This document shows, piece after piece, positions 1 to 8,406 of a DNA stretch of 39,035 bases (positions within the stretch are counted from its first letter, which is position 1; the number at the start of each line of letters is the position of its first letter). The translations under genes and the position numbers were made by a program. The notes beneath the pieces are model-generated. The model did no database searches and was not told where the DNA came from. It worked only from the letters and a program-made list of their open reading frames with translations. Source of the stretch: Pseudomonadota bacterium (GTDB taxonomy: Bacteria > Pseudomonadota > Gammaproteobacteria > Burkholderiales > Burkholderiaceae_C); assembly GCA_021808405.1 (NCBI GenBank), contig JAKBBQ010000004.1, positions 1 through 39,035 of the forward strand, in the 5' to 3' direction.

Positions 1-2
1 CG

Positions 3-644
3 CCGGCCGGGCTGCCGAGGCCGCAGGCCGGGCGTGCGGCGCACGACCCGGACGCCGACCGTGAAGGCCCCGCGTGCTCGCTGCCGGCTGGCGGGCAGGT
101 GCAGGTCGACGAGCTGGTCGACCATGCGCACCTGGCGGATTTTTTCATCGGCATCGGCGACCACGACAAGGCCATCGACATCATGCGCCGGGCGCTGCTG
201 GAGGCCGATCGTGGTCTGGGCGCGCTGCCCTGCCTGTACCTGTTCGATCTGTATCGCCGCGGCGGACGCAGGCAGGACTACGAACGGCTGCTGGCCGAGC
301 GTGGGTCGCTGCTGAACGCGCGCATTCCGGGCTGGGACGAGCCGACGGGCCAGGCTCCTCGCGACCTGCTGCAGTATCCCCGGGCGTTGGCGCGGTTGAG
401 CGAGTCCTGGAACAGCGCGGCCTGCCCGCATGTGATCGAGCGCATGCTCGCCGGGGACCCGTTCGAGCCCAGGGTGGGCTTCGATCTGCCTGCGTACCGC
501 GACCTGCTCGAGCTGCATGCGCTGGCGTGCGAACTCCAGCGCGCCGAGGGCGGCGCATCGACCGCGCCGCCGCTGGATTGGCCGCTCGACCTCGCGCCCC
601 TGCGGGGGCGCGGGGAGTCGCGCGGCGGACGGGCGCTTCGTTGA
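3..644 (+). CDS. FimV-like TPR protein, C-terminal part (5' end outside window)
   Basis: The frame is open from the left edge, so this is the tail of a longer protein whose start lies outside the window; an internal GTG at 99 is probably not the true start. The readable part begins with a proline/alanine-rich linker and then a helical TPR-like region: VDELVDHAHLADFF, then HDKAIDIMRRALLE, LYLFDLYRRGGRRQDYERLL and a later FDLPAYRDLLELHALACEL. This pattern matches the conserved C-terminal region of large FimV/TPR proteins of Betaproteobacteria, which are linked to type IV pilus and cell-pole functions and usually have a periplasmic LysM part and a cytoplasmic TPR part. The N-terminal domains cannot be seen, so the FimV assignment is by resemblance only. 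It is convergent with cysB, 46 bp away. Confidence 0.6.
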   Translation, partial: PAGLPRPQAGRAAHDPDADREGPACSLPAGGQVQVDELVDHAHLADFFIGIGDHDKAIDIMRRALLEADRGLGALPCLYLFDLYRRGGRRQDYERLLAERGSLLNARIPGWDEPTGQAPRDLLQYPRALARLSESWNSAACPHVIERMLAGDPFEPRVGFDLPAYRDLLELHALACELQRAEGGASTAPPLDWPLDLAPLRGRGESRGGRALR

Positions 645-653
645 ACCTGCCGC

Positions 654-672
654 CGGGGCCGGGCGAGCCCCG
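654..672. terminator. GC-rich hairpin between convergent genes
   Basis: Six-base perfect arms (CGGGGC at 654-659, GCCCCG at 667-672) with a 7-nt loop lie between the converging stop codons of the FimV-like gene and cysB. There is no T-run on either side, so this may not be an intrinsic terminator. Confidence 0.25.
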
Positions 673-690
673 GGCGCGGCGGCGCTGCGA

Positions 691-1635
691 TCAGATCGAA
701 AAGTCCCCGGCGGACTCGCCGCGCAGCACCTGTTCGACCAGCTTGCGCGACAGCCGCGGCGACAGCAGTTCGGCCAGCACGTAGACAAAGCCCCGCTGGT
801 AGACCCCGCGCTTGAAGGCCACGCGGGTCAGGTTGGAGCCGAACAGCTGGCCGACCGGGCGCGCCTGCAACTGCGAATCGCGTTCGGACTGAAAGGCCAT
901 TTCGGCGATCAGGCCGACGCCGAGGCCGAGTTCGACGTAGGTCTTCAACACGTCCGAGTCGATCGCCTCCAGCACGATGTCGGGCTGCAGGCCGTGCTGG
1001 GCGAAGGCCTGGTCGATCCGCCGGCGTCCGGCGAAACCCTGCCCGTAGGTCACGATCGGGTAGCGCGCCAGTTCCTGCAGCGACACGTCGTCGATCTGGT
1101 TCAGCGCATGCGCGGCCGGCGTGACCACCATGTGCTGCCATTCGTAGCAGGGCAGGGTGATGAGCTCGCCTTGCTCGAGCAGGCTCTCGGTGGCCAGCCC
1201 GAGGTCGGCCCGCTCCTCCAGTACCGCGCCGGCGACCTGCTCGGGGCTGCCCTGGAACAGATGCACCGAGACCTTGGGAAAGCGGCGCCGGAACTCGGCG
1301 ACGACCTGCGGCAGGCGGTAGCGCGCCTGCGTGTGGGTGGCGGCGATGGTCAACTGGCCGCTGTCCTGCGCCGCGTAGTTCTGGCCGATGCGCTTGAGGT
1401 TGCCGACTTCGCGCAGGATGATTTCCACGCTGCGCAGCACCTCGACGCCCGGCGCGGTGAGCTTGCGGATGCGCTTGCCGTGGCGACTGAAGATTTCCAC
1501 TCCCAGTTCGCCCTCGAGTTCGATGATGGCCTTGGAAACTCCCGGCTGGGAAGTGAACAGCGCGCGCGCCGCCTCGGTGAGGTTGAAATTGCGGCGCACG
1601 GCCTCCTGCAGGAAGCGGAACTGGTGCAGGTTCAT
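691..1635 (-). CDS. cysB: CysB-family LysR transcriptional regulator
   Basis: A 314-residue LysR-type regulator. The start is the ATG at 1635, giving MNLHQFRFLQEAVRRN, the conserved CysB/Cbl N-terminus; a longer frame to 1704 would add 23 unrelated residues. The winged helix-turn-helix spans about residues 1-60 (NLTEAARALFTSQPGVSKAI, then LGVEIFSRHGKRI), and the rest is a periplasmic-binding-protein-like effector domain. Known members activate cysteine biosynthesis and sulfonate-use genes in response to acetylserine or sulfate limitation; that role is inferred from the family. It is the last gene of an lptF-lptG-cysB run with 19 bp between lptG and cysB, so co-transcription is likely. Cbl or another CysB paralogue is possible, since no target genes are adjacent. 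Confidence 0.88.
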   Translation of the reverse strand: MNLHQFRFLQEAVRRNFNLTEAARALFTSQPGVSKAIIELEGELGVEIFSRHGKRIRKLTAPGVEVLRSVEIILREVGNLKRIGQNYAAQDSGQLTIAATHTQARYRLPQVVAEFRRRFPKVSVHLFQGSPEQVAGAVLEERADLGLATESLLEQGELITLPCYEWQHMVVTPAAHALNQIDDVSLQELARYPIVTYGQGFAGRRRIDQAFAQHGLQPDIVLEAIDSDVLKTYVELGLGVGLIAEMAFQSERDSQLQARPVGQLFGSNLTRVAFKRGVYQRGFVYVLAELLSPRLSRKLVEQVLRGESAGDFSI

Positions 1636-1654
1636 CGCGCGCGCCCTGGAAGCT

Positions 1655-2743
1655 TCAGTGGCGCTGGACGCGCCAGACGAAAAAGCCCAACGCCGCGCCG
1701 CCATACAGCAGGTAGGGCAGCGCAGCGGCCAGCCAGACCGGCCAGCTGGCGACCAGGCCGAGCCTGGACGCCAGGGTGTTGATCAGGATGAAGCTCACAC
1801 CGAGCATGATGCCGGCGAACACCTTCCAGCTCAACTGCCCCGAGCGTGCATGAAGATAGGCAAAGGGCAGGGCCAGCATCATCATGATCACGGCGCTCAA
1901 CGGGTAGAGCAGCTTGCGCCAGAGCTCCAGCTGGTCGCGCTGCACGGCCTGGCCGTTGGCGCGCAGGTGGTCGATGTAGCGCCACAATTCGAACACCGAC
2001 ATGCTTTGCGGGCTCAGCACCAGCGCGTCGAGCACCGCCGGCGACACCGCGGTGTGCCAGCGCAACTGCGGCAGGCGGCTGCGCTGCACGCTGCCCTGGC
2101 TGCTCGCGGGAAGCCGTACCGAGCGCACGTCGTGGAGCATCCAGTTCCCATCGCCGAGGTAGACCCCGGAGCTGGCCCGGACGGTGCGCAACAGGTGCGC
2201 AGAGTCGTCGAGCACATAGATGCTCACGTCATGCCATCGCCCGCCCGCGGAGACGCGGCCGACCTGGATCATCTGGTCGTCGTTGGCGCCTTCGCGGTTG
2301 CGCACCCACAGGCCGGCGCCCGGCGCGGTGCCCGCATCGCCGGCGCCCTGCGCCTGCAGCGTGGCTTGCAGGCGTTGCGCGGCGGGCGCGACGAAATCGC
2401 CCAGGCAGAACAGCACCGCGGCGCACAGCAGGCCGAAGCCGGCCAACTGCGCCAGCGCGACCACGGGTCCCAGCCCGGCCATGCGCATGACGGTGAATTC
2501 CGACGACGCGGCCAGTCCCGCCAGTACGTACACGGCCGCCGTGAGCACCGCGATCGGCAGCACTTCGTAGGCGCGCATGGGGATCTGCAAGGACACCAGC
2601 GCCAGGGCCTGGGCGAAGCCGTGCCCGTTGCTGCTGAGCTGGTTCAGCACGTCGAGAAAGAACAGCAGTCCGACGAACACCAGCAGCACCAGCGCGGTGG
2701 CGCCCAGCAACTGGCGAAACAGGTAGCGACGGAGGGTCTGCAT
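1655..2743 (-). CDS. lptG: LPS export ABC transporter permease LptG
   Basis: A 362-residue inner-membrane permease of the YjgP/YjgQ family, which forms the LptB2FG complex that extracts lipopolysaccharide from the inner membrane and feeds it to the periplasmic Lpt bridge. The start is the ATG at 2743 (MQTLRRYLFRQLLG), typical of LptG; the longer frame upstream is low-complexity shadow. Membrane segments lie near residues 12-32, 55-80 and 95-115. A soluble periplasmic beta-jellyroll region follows (about 135-265), then three more membrane segments in the last 100 residues. FTVMRMAG and LWRKLLYPLSAVIMMMLALPFAY are recognisable family stretches. It follows lptF by 22 bp and is assigned LptG by order and by its N-terminus. 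Confidence 0.92.
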   Translation of the reverse strand: MQTLRRYLFRQLLGATALVLLVFVGLLFFLDVLNQLSSNGHGFAQALALVSLQIPMRAYEVLPIAVLTAAVYVLAGLAASSEFTVMRMAGLGPVVALAQLAGFGLLCAAVLFCLGDFVAPAAQRLQATLQAQGAGDAGTAPGAGLWVRNREGANDDQMIQVGRVSAGGRWHDVSIYVLDDSAHLLRTVRASSGVYLGDGNWMLHDVRSVRLPASSQGSVQRSRLPQLRWHTAVSPAVLDALVLSPQSMSVFELWRYIDHLRANGQAVQRDQLELWRKLLYPLSAVIMMMLALPFAYLHARSGQLSWKVFAGIMLGVSFILINTLASRLGLVASWPVWLAAALPYLLYGGAALGFFVWRVQRH

Positions 2744-2765
2744 CGGCTGCGCGGGACCTGCCCGA

Positions 2766-3875
2766 TCATGCGGCGCGCGGCGCCAGCGGGCGCGGCAGCA
2801 GGCCCTTGGCGTAGGCCAGCAGCAGCAGGATGAGCAGCGCGCTGCCGTGCAGCAGCAGCAGCCCGCTGCCCAGGTGCAGCACCCCGGCATCGATCCAGTG
2901 CTGGGTCGCGTTGAGGAAGTTCAGGTAGATCAGGTAGACCAGCACGGCGACGATGAGCTGCAGCGCGCGGCCTGCGCGTGGATTGGTCGCGGCAAGCGGA
3001 ATGGCCATCAGCACCAGCAGCAACGACGACACCGGAACGCCGATGCGCCAGGACAACTCGCCGAGCCACTGGGGATTGCCCGACAGCGCCAGCGTGGTGG
3101 TGGCGATCTCCCGGCTTGGCGTGTTGGCCAGCCGGGCCGCTCCCGGCAATGCGCGCACCGCCGGCCCGCGCAGCGCCGACAGGCGCACTCCCATCTGCGC
3201 GAAGCCGGTGATCTGGTAGTCCGACTGGCCCACGGTGTGGGTGTAGCGGTGGCCGTCGGACAGCAGCAGGTAGCGCGAGCCGTCGCGCGCGATCAGCGTG
3301 GCCGCGCGGGCCAGCGTGACGGTCTCGCGGCCCTGCTCGAGATCGCGGATGAAAATGTTGCGTGCCAGGCCGTTGGCGTCGGCGCCCTTGGCGATGAAGA
3401 ACACCCGGGTGCCCGAAGCCGAATGGCGGAACTGCCCGGGAGCCGCCCGCGACAGGTCGGAACGCTGCTCGAAACGCTCGCGCAGCGCGTTGTCCTGGCG
3501 GTTGGCCCAGGGCCACGCGACCAGGGTGAGCAGCGCGATGACCACCAGGACCGGCGCACTGAAGCGCAGCGCGATGCGAAAGAAGTGCGCCGGCTGTGCT
3601 CCGGCGCCCGACCAGATCACCATCTCCGAATCGCGATACATGCGGGAAAAACTCATCAGCACGGCCAGGAACAACGCCAGGCCGAGGATGAACTGCAGGT
3701 AGCTCAGGCAGGCCAGTCCGATGAGCAGGAACAGGTCGCGCGGATCGGCCAGCCCCTCGGTCGCCTGGCCGAGGATGCGGATGAGCAGCAGGGTGAGCAC
3801 CACCGAGAACAGCACCGTGAAACTGGCGCCGAAGTGGCGCGCCATTTCATTGCGCAGCGAACTGTCCAGCAGCAT
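2766..3875 (-). CDS. lptF: LPS export ABC transporter permease LptF
   Basis: A 369-residue membrane protein, partner of LptG in lipopolysaccharide export. The start is the ATG at 3875 (MLLDSSLRNEMARHFGASF), which fits the LptF family; 40 further upstream residues in the same frame are arginine-rich and non-homologous. It has the same fold as LptG: an N-terminal membrane bundle (about residues 15-125), a periplasmic beta domain (about 130-265) with NIFIRDLEQG and the conserved RYLLLSDGHRY, and a C-terminal membrane bundle (PLAATNPRAGRA, then the last hydrophobic helices). First gene of the lptF-lptG-cysB run, divergent from pepA over 131 bp that must hold promoters for both; I could not assign boxes with confidence. 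Confidence 0.93.
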   Translation of the reverse strand: MLLDSSLRNEMARHFGASFTVLFSVVLTLLLIRILGQATEGLADPRDLFLLIGLACLSYLQFILGLALFLAVLMSFSRMYRDSEMVIWSGAGAQPAHFFRIALRFSAPVLVVIALLTLVAWPWANRQDNALRERFEQRSDLSRAAPGQFRHSASGTRVFFIAKGADANGLARNIFIRDLEQGRETVTLARAATLIARDGSRYLLLSDGHRYTHTVGQSDYQITGFAQMGVRLSALRGPAVRALPGAARLANTPSREIATTTLALSGNPQWLGELSWRIGVPVSSLLLVLMAIPLAATNPRAGRALQLIVAVLVYLIYLNFLNATQHWIDAGVLHLGSGLLLLHGSALLILLLLAYAKGLLPRPLAPRAA

Positions 3876-4006
3876 GGGATTCAGTGGGGGCGTGGACGCA
3901 GGCGATGCGGCGCGCGCTCGCGTGCGGCCACCGTCGATGCGGCCACGGCGCGAGACAGCCGGACCCGTGCGGTGGAATAATCGCCCGAGCCACATTCGGA
4001 GTCGCC

Positions 4007-5497
4007 ATGGAATTTAGCATAGCCCCCCTCAAAGCATTGTCTTCGCTGCACACCGACTGCCTGGTGGTCTTCCTGCAGCCAGCGGACCAGGCCGCGGCCG
4101 CGCTCGACGAGCAGGCCATCGATGCGATCGTCGCCCAGGCGCGCGAGGACGGAGATTTCAGCGGGCAGGCCGGCAGCACCTACCTGGCCAACCGGCCGCA
4201 GGGCCTTGCCGCGCGCCGCTTGCTGCTGGTCGGGGTCGGGGCCGGCCCCACCGATGCCCAGGGCTGGCGCAAGGCCGCCGAGGCGGCATGCGCGGCGCTC
4301 AAGGGCCGCGCCGCGGCGCGTGTGCACCTGGTCTGCGCGGACACCCAGCAGCCGTTGATCGACGCAGCGGTGCGGGCCTTCGGCGACTTCGCCTATGTCT
4401 ACACGGCCACGCGCAAGCCCGACGCCGAGCCCGGGTGCCGCGTGCGGTCGTTGCACATCCTGGTCGCCGCGCGACAGGCCGTCGCGGCCAGGTCGCGGCT
4501 GCGGCGCGCCGAGGCGGTCCAGGCCGGGATCGACCTCTGCCGGGAGCTGGCCAACCTGCCCGGCAACCACTGCACGCCGACCCACCTGGGCAAGGTGGCG
4601 CAGGCGCTGGGCAAGCGCCACAAGCTGAAGGTGGAGGTGCTCGGCCCGGCGGACATCGAACGCGAGCGCATGGGAGCGCTGCGCGCGGTGGCGCAGGGCT
4701 CGCAGCAGCCGGCGCGGTTCATCGTACTGCGTTACCAGGGGGCCGCGCGCACCCAGCCACCGCATGTGCTGGTGGGCAAGGGGGTGACCTTCGACAGCGG
4801 CGGGATCTCCCTCAAGCCCGGCGCCGAGATGGACGAGATGAAGTTCGACATGGGAGGTGCCGCCTCGGTGCTCGGCGCCTTCGAGGCGGTGGCCAGGCTG
4901 CAGCCGAAGATCAACCTGGTCGGGCTGATCCCCGCGACCGAGAACCTGCCCAGCGGCAGCGCGGTCAAGCCCGGCGACGTGGTGACCAGCCGATCCGGGC
5001 AGACCATCGAGATCCTCAACACCGACGCCGAGGGCCGGCTGATCCTGTGCGACGCGCTGAACTACGCCGAGCGCTTCAAGCCGGCCAGCGTGGTCGACAT
5101 CGCGACGCTGACCGGAGCCTGTGTGATCGCGTTGGGGCATGTGCACAGCGGCTTGTTCAGCCCTGACGACGAACTGGCTCAGGCGCTACTGGAGGCGGGG
5201 AAGCTCTCCCAGGATTCGTGCTGGCGCATGCCGCTGGGAGACGAATACGCCGAAGGGCTGCGCTCGCGCTTCGCCGACGTCGCCAACATCGCCGGGCGCG
5301 CCGGCGGCAGCGTGACCGCCGCGTGCTTCCTGCAGCGTTTCACCAAGGCCTACCGCTGGGCCCACCTCGACATCGCGGGGACCGCCTGGAAGAGCGGCGC
5401 GAACAAGGGCGCCACCGGGCGGCCGGTGCCGCTGCTGGTGCACTACCTGCTCGCGCAGCAGTCGGCTGCCGGGGCGCGCGGCCGAGGCGGGGAGTGA
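4007..5497 (+). CDS. pepA: Leucyl aminopeptidase PepA (M17)
   Basis: A 496-residue cytosolic M17 aminopeptidase that removes N-terminal residues from peptides with two metal ions. The start is the ATG at 4007 (MEFSIAPLK). The catalytic half carries the whole family signature: K258 and D263 in VGKGVTFDSGG, K270, D281 in KFDMGGAASVLG, and D340, E342 and R344 in NTDAEGRL. All sit exactly 12 residues before the known E. coli PepA positions, so the active site looks intact. Length is normal. In E. coli, PepA also binds DNA as an architectural factor at cer sites and the carAB promoter; whether that applies here is unknown. Its stop overlaps the holC start, which indicates an operon, as is common in Gram-negative bacteria. 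It is divergent from lptF. Confidence 0.96.
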   Translation: MEFSIAPLKALSSLHTDCLVVFLQPADQAAAALDEQAIDAIVAQAREDGDFSGQAGSTYLANRPQGLAARRLLLVGVGAGPTDAQGWRKAAEAACAALKGRAAARVHLVCADTQQPLIDAAVRAFGDFAYVYTATRKPDAEPGCRVRSLHILVAARQAVAARSRLRRAEAVQAGIDLCRELANLPGNHCTPTHLGKVAQALGKRHKLKVEVLGPADIERERMGALRAVAQGSQQPARFIVLRYQGAARTQPPHVLVGKGVTFDSGGISLKPGAEMDEMKFDMGGAASVLGAFEAVARLQPKINLVGLIPATENLPSGSAVKPGDVVTSRSGQTIEILNTDAEGRLILCDALNYAERFKPASVVDIATLTGACVIALGHVHSGLFSPDDELAQALLEAGKLSQDSCWRMPLGDEYAEGLRSRFADVANIAGRAGGSVTAACFLQRFTKAYRWAHLDIAGTAWKSGANKGATGRPVPLLVHYLLAQQSAAGARGRGGE

Positions 5498-5964
5498 GCG
5501 ACGCGGCCGGGTCCGACTGCGCGCCCGCGGCCGCCACGCGGGTGGAATTCCGCGTCGGCCTGCGCGACGCTCTCGGGTATTGCTGCGCGCTGTTGCGCAC
5601 CGCCACCGCCCGCGGTGCGCGCCCGGTGGTGTGCGCCGCCGAGCCGCTTGTCGACGAACTCGACCGCAGGCTGTGGACCTTCGCTCCCGGAGAGTTCCTG
5701 GCGCACTGCCGGGTCGGCGATGCCGTCGAGGGGCGAAGCCCGATCGTGCTGTGCACGGGCGCCGACGTCGCTGCGCTGGAGGGCAGGGATTGCCTGATCA
5801 ACCTCGGCGCCGCGCTGGTGCGGGGCTGGCAGCGACTGCCGCGGGTGATCGAGCTGGTGGCCGACGACGAGGCCGCGAAGGCCGCGGCGCGCCAGCGCTT
5901 TCGTGTCTACCGCGAAGCCGGTTGCCGGCCGCAGACCCTGGAGGTGGCCGATGAGACCCGGTGA
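5494..5964 (+). CDS. holC: DNA polymerase III chi subunit HolC
   Basis: A 156-residue chi subunit of the DNA polymerase III clamp-loader complex, which binds the psi subunit and links the replisome to SSB. The likely start is the GTG at 5494, which overlaps the pepA stop (GTGA), a layout for translational coupling. Recognisable stretches are VEFRVGLRDALGYCCALLRTA near the N-terminus, then LDRRLWTFAPGEFLAHC and SPIVLCTG, and a C-terminal LVADDEAAKAAARQRFRVY that matches the usual end of HolC (D/E-rich, then R..YR..G). Length is close to E. coli HolC (147). It follows pepA and overlaps the next small ORF by 14 bp. Confidence 0.92.
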   Translation: MSDAAGSDCAPAAATRVEFRVGLRDALGYCCALLRTATARGARPVVCAAEPLVDELDRRLWTFAPGEFLAHCRVGDAVEGRSPIVLCTGADVAALEGRDCLINLGAALVRGWQRLPRVIELVADDEAAKAAARQRFRVYREAGCRPQTLEVADETR

Positions 5965-6283
5965 ACGCCTGCCGTTGTTGACCGAAGTGCTGGAACTCGC
6001 GCAGCCGCCGGATCGCGCCGCGCCGCCGCCGAGCGAGGTCGCGCCGCCGCCGGGCGAGGTCGCGCCGCCGCAGCCGGTGGCGGCCGCGCCGCGTGGCTCG
6101 CGACCACCGGCCGTGTCCGAGCAGATGGCCCGGGCCGTGCTCGAGCTCGAACTCGAGCAGGCGCTGCGCGAGGTGCTCGAGCCCCGACTGGCCGCCTTGG
6201 TGCGGGAAACGGCCAGCGAACTGGCGCAGCGCCTGCAGCCGCGCATGCACGAATGGCTGGACGAGCAGGGTGCGAGCGACTGA
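5951..6283 (+). CDS. Small protein downstream of holC (DUF2486-like?)
   Basis: A 110-residue soluble protein. The start is the ATG at 5951 (MRPGERLPLLTEVLEL), overlapping holC by 14 bp. Residues about 20-55 are proline/alanine-rich with a repeated PP(S/G)EVAPPP unit. The C-terminal half is a predicted amphipathic helix (EQMARAVLELELEQALREVL, then LVRETASELAQRLQPRM). A small protein with a Pro-rich N-terminus and a helical C-terminus after holC is common in Burkholderiales and is sometimes labelled DUF2486. I recognise the position and composition, not a function. It is probably co-transcribed with pepA and holC. Confidence 0.6.
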   Translation: MRPGERLPLLTEVLELAQPPDRAAPPPSEVAPPPGEVAPPQPVAAAPRGSRPPAVSEQMARAVLELELEQALREVLEPRLAALVRETASELAQRLQPRMHEWLDEQGASD

Positions 6284-6443
6284 GCGGTACCTCGGGCCGG
6301 TGGTCGAATCACCATATGGTTATATCCTCGACATCGGCGGCGGTGGCGGCGATGGGCCCGGCATCGCGGCCCTGCGCGGTGGCCGCGGCCCCCCCATTCG
6401 TGGGCGGCGCGACGCGCCGCCAGGGTTTTTCGCGCATCTCCCG

Positions 6444-6473
6444 TTTACGGTTGGTAAGGCGGGTGTGTATAGT
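6444..6473 (+). promoter_or_regulatory. Putative sigma-70 promoter of livK
   Basis: TTTACG at 6444-6449 and TATAGT at 6468-6473 are separated by 18 bp, in the only AT-richer part of the 266-bp gap before livK. Transcription would start near 6480, leaving a leader of about 70 nt with a strong GGGAGG ribosome site at 6535-6540. The match is partial. Confidence 0.4.
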
Positions 6474-6549
6474 GGCCGCCGTTGGGTGTTCCCGACAGAG
6501 AATTGGTGCACACAACCACCAAAATCCAATAACCGGGAGGTTCGTTCAC

Positions 6550-7704
6550 ATGAAACGCAAACACACAGTCATCGCCCTGTCCATCGGGTTTGCCCTCGCG
6601 GGCGCCTGGGGTAGTGCCTTCGCCGCTGGCGAGGTCACGGTCACCATCGGTTCGGCAGCTCCGATTTCCGGCCCGCAGGCCGCGTTCGGTGCCGACAACA
6701 CCAATGGCGTGCGCATGGCCATCAATGACTTGAACAAGCAGAACATCGTCATTGGCGGCAAGAAGGTGATGTGGAAGATCGATGCCCAGGATGACCAGGC
6801 CGATCCGAAGCAGGCGACGACGGTCGCGCAGAAATTCGTCGACGAGAAGGTCAACGGCGTCGTCGGCCACCTGAACTCGGGTTGCACTTTCCCCGCTTCG
6901 CGCATCTACAACCAGGCCGGGATTCCCGACATCACCCCGTCGTCGACCGATCCGAAGATCGCCGAGCAGGGCTTCAAGACCTTTTTCCGCATCATTGCCA
7001 ATGACAACGCCCTCGGCGCCGGTCTGGCCAATTACGCGAAGAAGGACCTGAAGGCCAAGACCGTGGCGGTGATCGACGATCGCACCGCCTACGGCCAGGG
7101 CGTCGCCGACGTGTTCGCCAAGACCGCGAAGAAGGACGGCCTGAAGGTGCTCGACCGCGAGTACACCAACGACAAGGCGACGGACTTTTCCGCCATCCTG
7201 ACCAAGATCAAGTCGCTGCACCCGGACGTGATCTTCTACGGCGGCATGTACAGCCAGGCCGGCCCGATGCTGCGCCAGATCCAGCAACTGGGGATCAAGG
7301 CCAAGTTCATGGGGGGCGATGGGATCTGCGCGCCGGAGCTGGCCAAGCTGGCAGGCGACGCGGCCGACATCACGGTGTGCGCCGAGGGTGGCGCCCCGAT
7401 CGCGCAGATGCCTGGTGGCGTGGCGTGGAAGAAGCGCTATGACGCCGAGTTCGGCCCGAAGGCCTTCCAGATCTACTCGCCGTACTCCTACGACGCGACC
7501 ATGGTGCTCGCGCATGCGATGATGAAGGCGAACTCGACCGATCCGGCCAAGTACCTGAAGGACATCCAGAAGATCGACTACAACGGCGTGACCAAGAAGG
7601 ATATCCACTTCCTCGCCAACGGCAACCTGGCCGCTCCGACCATCACGCTGTCGACCTTCGACAAGGGCGTGAAGAAGGTGGTCGCCGTCGAACAGGTCGG
7701 CTGA
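6550..7704 (+). CDS. livK: Branched-chain amino acid ABC transporter substrate-binding protein
   Basis: A 384-residue periplasmic binding protein of the Leu/Ile/Val-binding family (type I fold). The start ATG at 6550 is preceded by GGGAGG nine bases upstream. Residues 1-25 form a Sec signal peptide (MKRKHTVIAL core, cleavage near AFA). The mature part shows the family features: TIGSAAPISGPQAAFG, the QDDQADPKQA stretch, NSGCTFPASRIYNQAGIP and DDRTAYGQGVADVF, with two lobes of usual length. Substrates in the family range from Leu/Ile/Val to amides and aromatic acids, so the exact ligand is open. No permease or ATPase gene (livHMGF) lies within the window, so it must use a transporter encoded elsewhere. 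Codon use is biased (AAG, GGC, CTG), suggesting high expression. A clear terminator follows. Confidence 0.9.
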   Translation: MKRKHTVIALSIGFALAGAWGSAFAAGEVTVTIGSAAPISGPQAAFGADNTNGVRMAINDLNKQNIVIGGKKVMWKIDAQDDQADPKQATTVAQKFVDEKVNGVVGHLNSGCTFPASRIYNQAGIPDITPSSTDPKIAEQGFKTFFRIIANDNALGAGLANYAKKDLKAKTVAVIDDRTAYGQGVADVFAKTAKKDGLKVLDREYTNDKATDFSAILTKIKSLHPDVIFYGGMYSQAGPMLRQIQQLGIKAKFMGGDGICAPELAKLAGDAADITVCAEGGAPIAQMPGGVAWKKRYDAEFGPKAFQIYSPYSYDATMVLAHAMMKANSTDPAKYLKDIQKIDYNGVTKKDIHFLANGNLAAPTITLSTFDKGVKKVVAVEQVG

Positions 7705-7769
7705 ACGCAGCACTCCGTAGCCGCAAGCGCATCGCGACCGGACGATCCCGGGAGCGGTGCGCCTTTTGG

Positions 7770-7804
7770 AACGCCCGCGGGTTGGCCTGGCGGGCGTTTT
7801 GTTT
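7770..7804 (+). terminator. Intrinsic terminator between livK and greB
   Basis: A perfect 9-bp stem, AACGCCCGC (7770-7778) with GCGGGCGTT (7790-7798), has an 11-nt loop and is followed by TTGTTTT. It ends only about a dozen bases before the greB start codon, so it could also act as an attenuator in a greB leader. Confidence 0.85.
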
Positions 7805-7816
7805 TGGGATGGACCG

Positions 7817-8380
7817 ATGAGCAAGGCTTTTGTGAGTGAGCGCGACGACGCGGACGACGACGACGGCGAAGGCCAGGCGCTGCCGCCGCTTCCCGCCGGA
7901 AGCCGCAACTACATCACCCCGGCCGGCTACGCCGGCCTGCGGCACGAACTCAAGCAACTGCTCGAGGTCGAGCGCCCGCAGGTGGTCGAAACGGTGGCCT
8001 GGGCGGCCTCCAACGGCGATCGCTCGGAAAACGGCGACTACCTGTACGGCAAGAAGCGGCTGCGGGAAATCGACCGTCGCATCCGCTTCCTGGGCAAGCG
8101 CCTGGAGTGCGCGCAGATCGTCGACCCGTCCGTGCAGTACGGCAATGACAGGGTGTACTTCGGTGCCACCGTGCGCTATGCGCAAGCCGACGGCAGCGAA
8201 AGCGAGGTGACCATCGTCGGCATCGACGAGGTCGACAGCGCCGGCGGGCGCATCAGCTGGGTGTCGCCGGTGGCGCGCGCGCTGCTCAAGTCCGCGGTCG
8301 GTGACGTGGTCCACCTGGCCACTCCGGGCGGGCCGCGCAGCCTCGAGGTCCTGCAGGTGAGCTATCCGCGGCCCGGCTGA
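7817..8380 (+). CDS. greB: Transcript cleavage factor GreB
   Basis: A 187-residue secondary-channel factor that stimulates RNA cleavage by backtracked RNA polymerase. The start is the ATG at 7817. After a short acidic extension (residues 9-19, rich in Asp) comes the N-terminal coiled coil with the GreB signature YITPAGYAGLRHEL, then NGDRSENGDYLYGKKRLREI. D68 and E71 correspond to the acidic tip residues that coordinate the second magnesium. The C-terminal half is the FKBP-like domain (VYFGATVRYA, VDSAGGRISWVSPVARALL). GreB rather than GreA is indicated by the DRRIRFLGKRL region after the tip. The acidic N-terminal extension is longer than in E. coli GreB. It is convergent with spoT, 26 bp away. 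Confidence 0.93.
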   Translation: MSKAFVSERDDADDDDGEGQALPPLPAGSRNYITPAGYAGLRHELKQLLEVERPQVVETVAWAASNGDRSENGDYLYGKKRLREIDRRIRFLGKRLECAQIVDPSVQYGNDRVYFGATVRYAQADGSESEVTIVGIDEVDSAGGRISWVSPVARALLKSAVGDVVHLATPGGPRSLEVLQVSYPRPG

Positions 8381-8406
8381 GGCGCGCGGCCAGGCCGACG
8401 AGGGTT

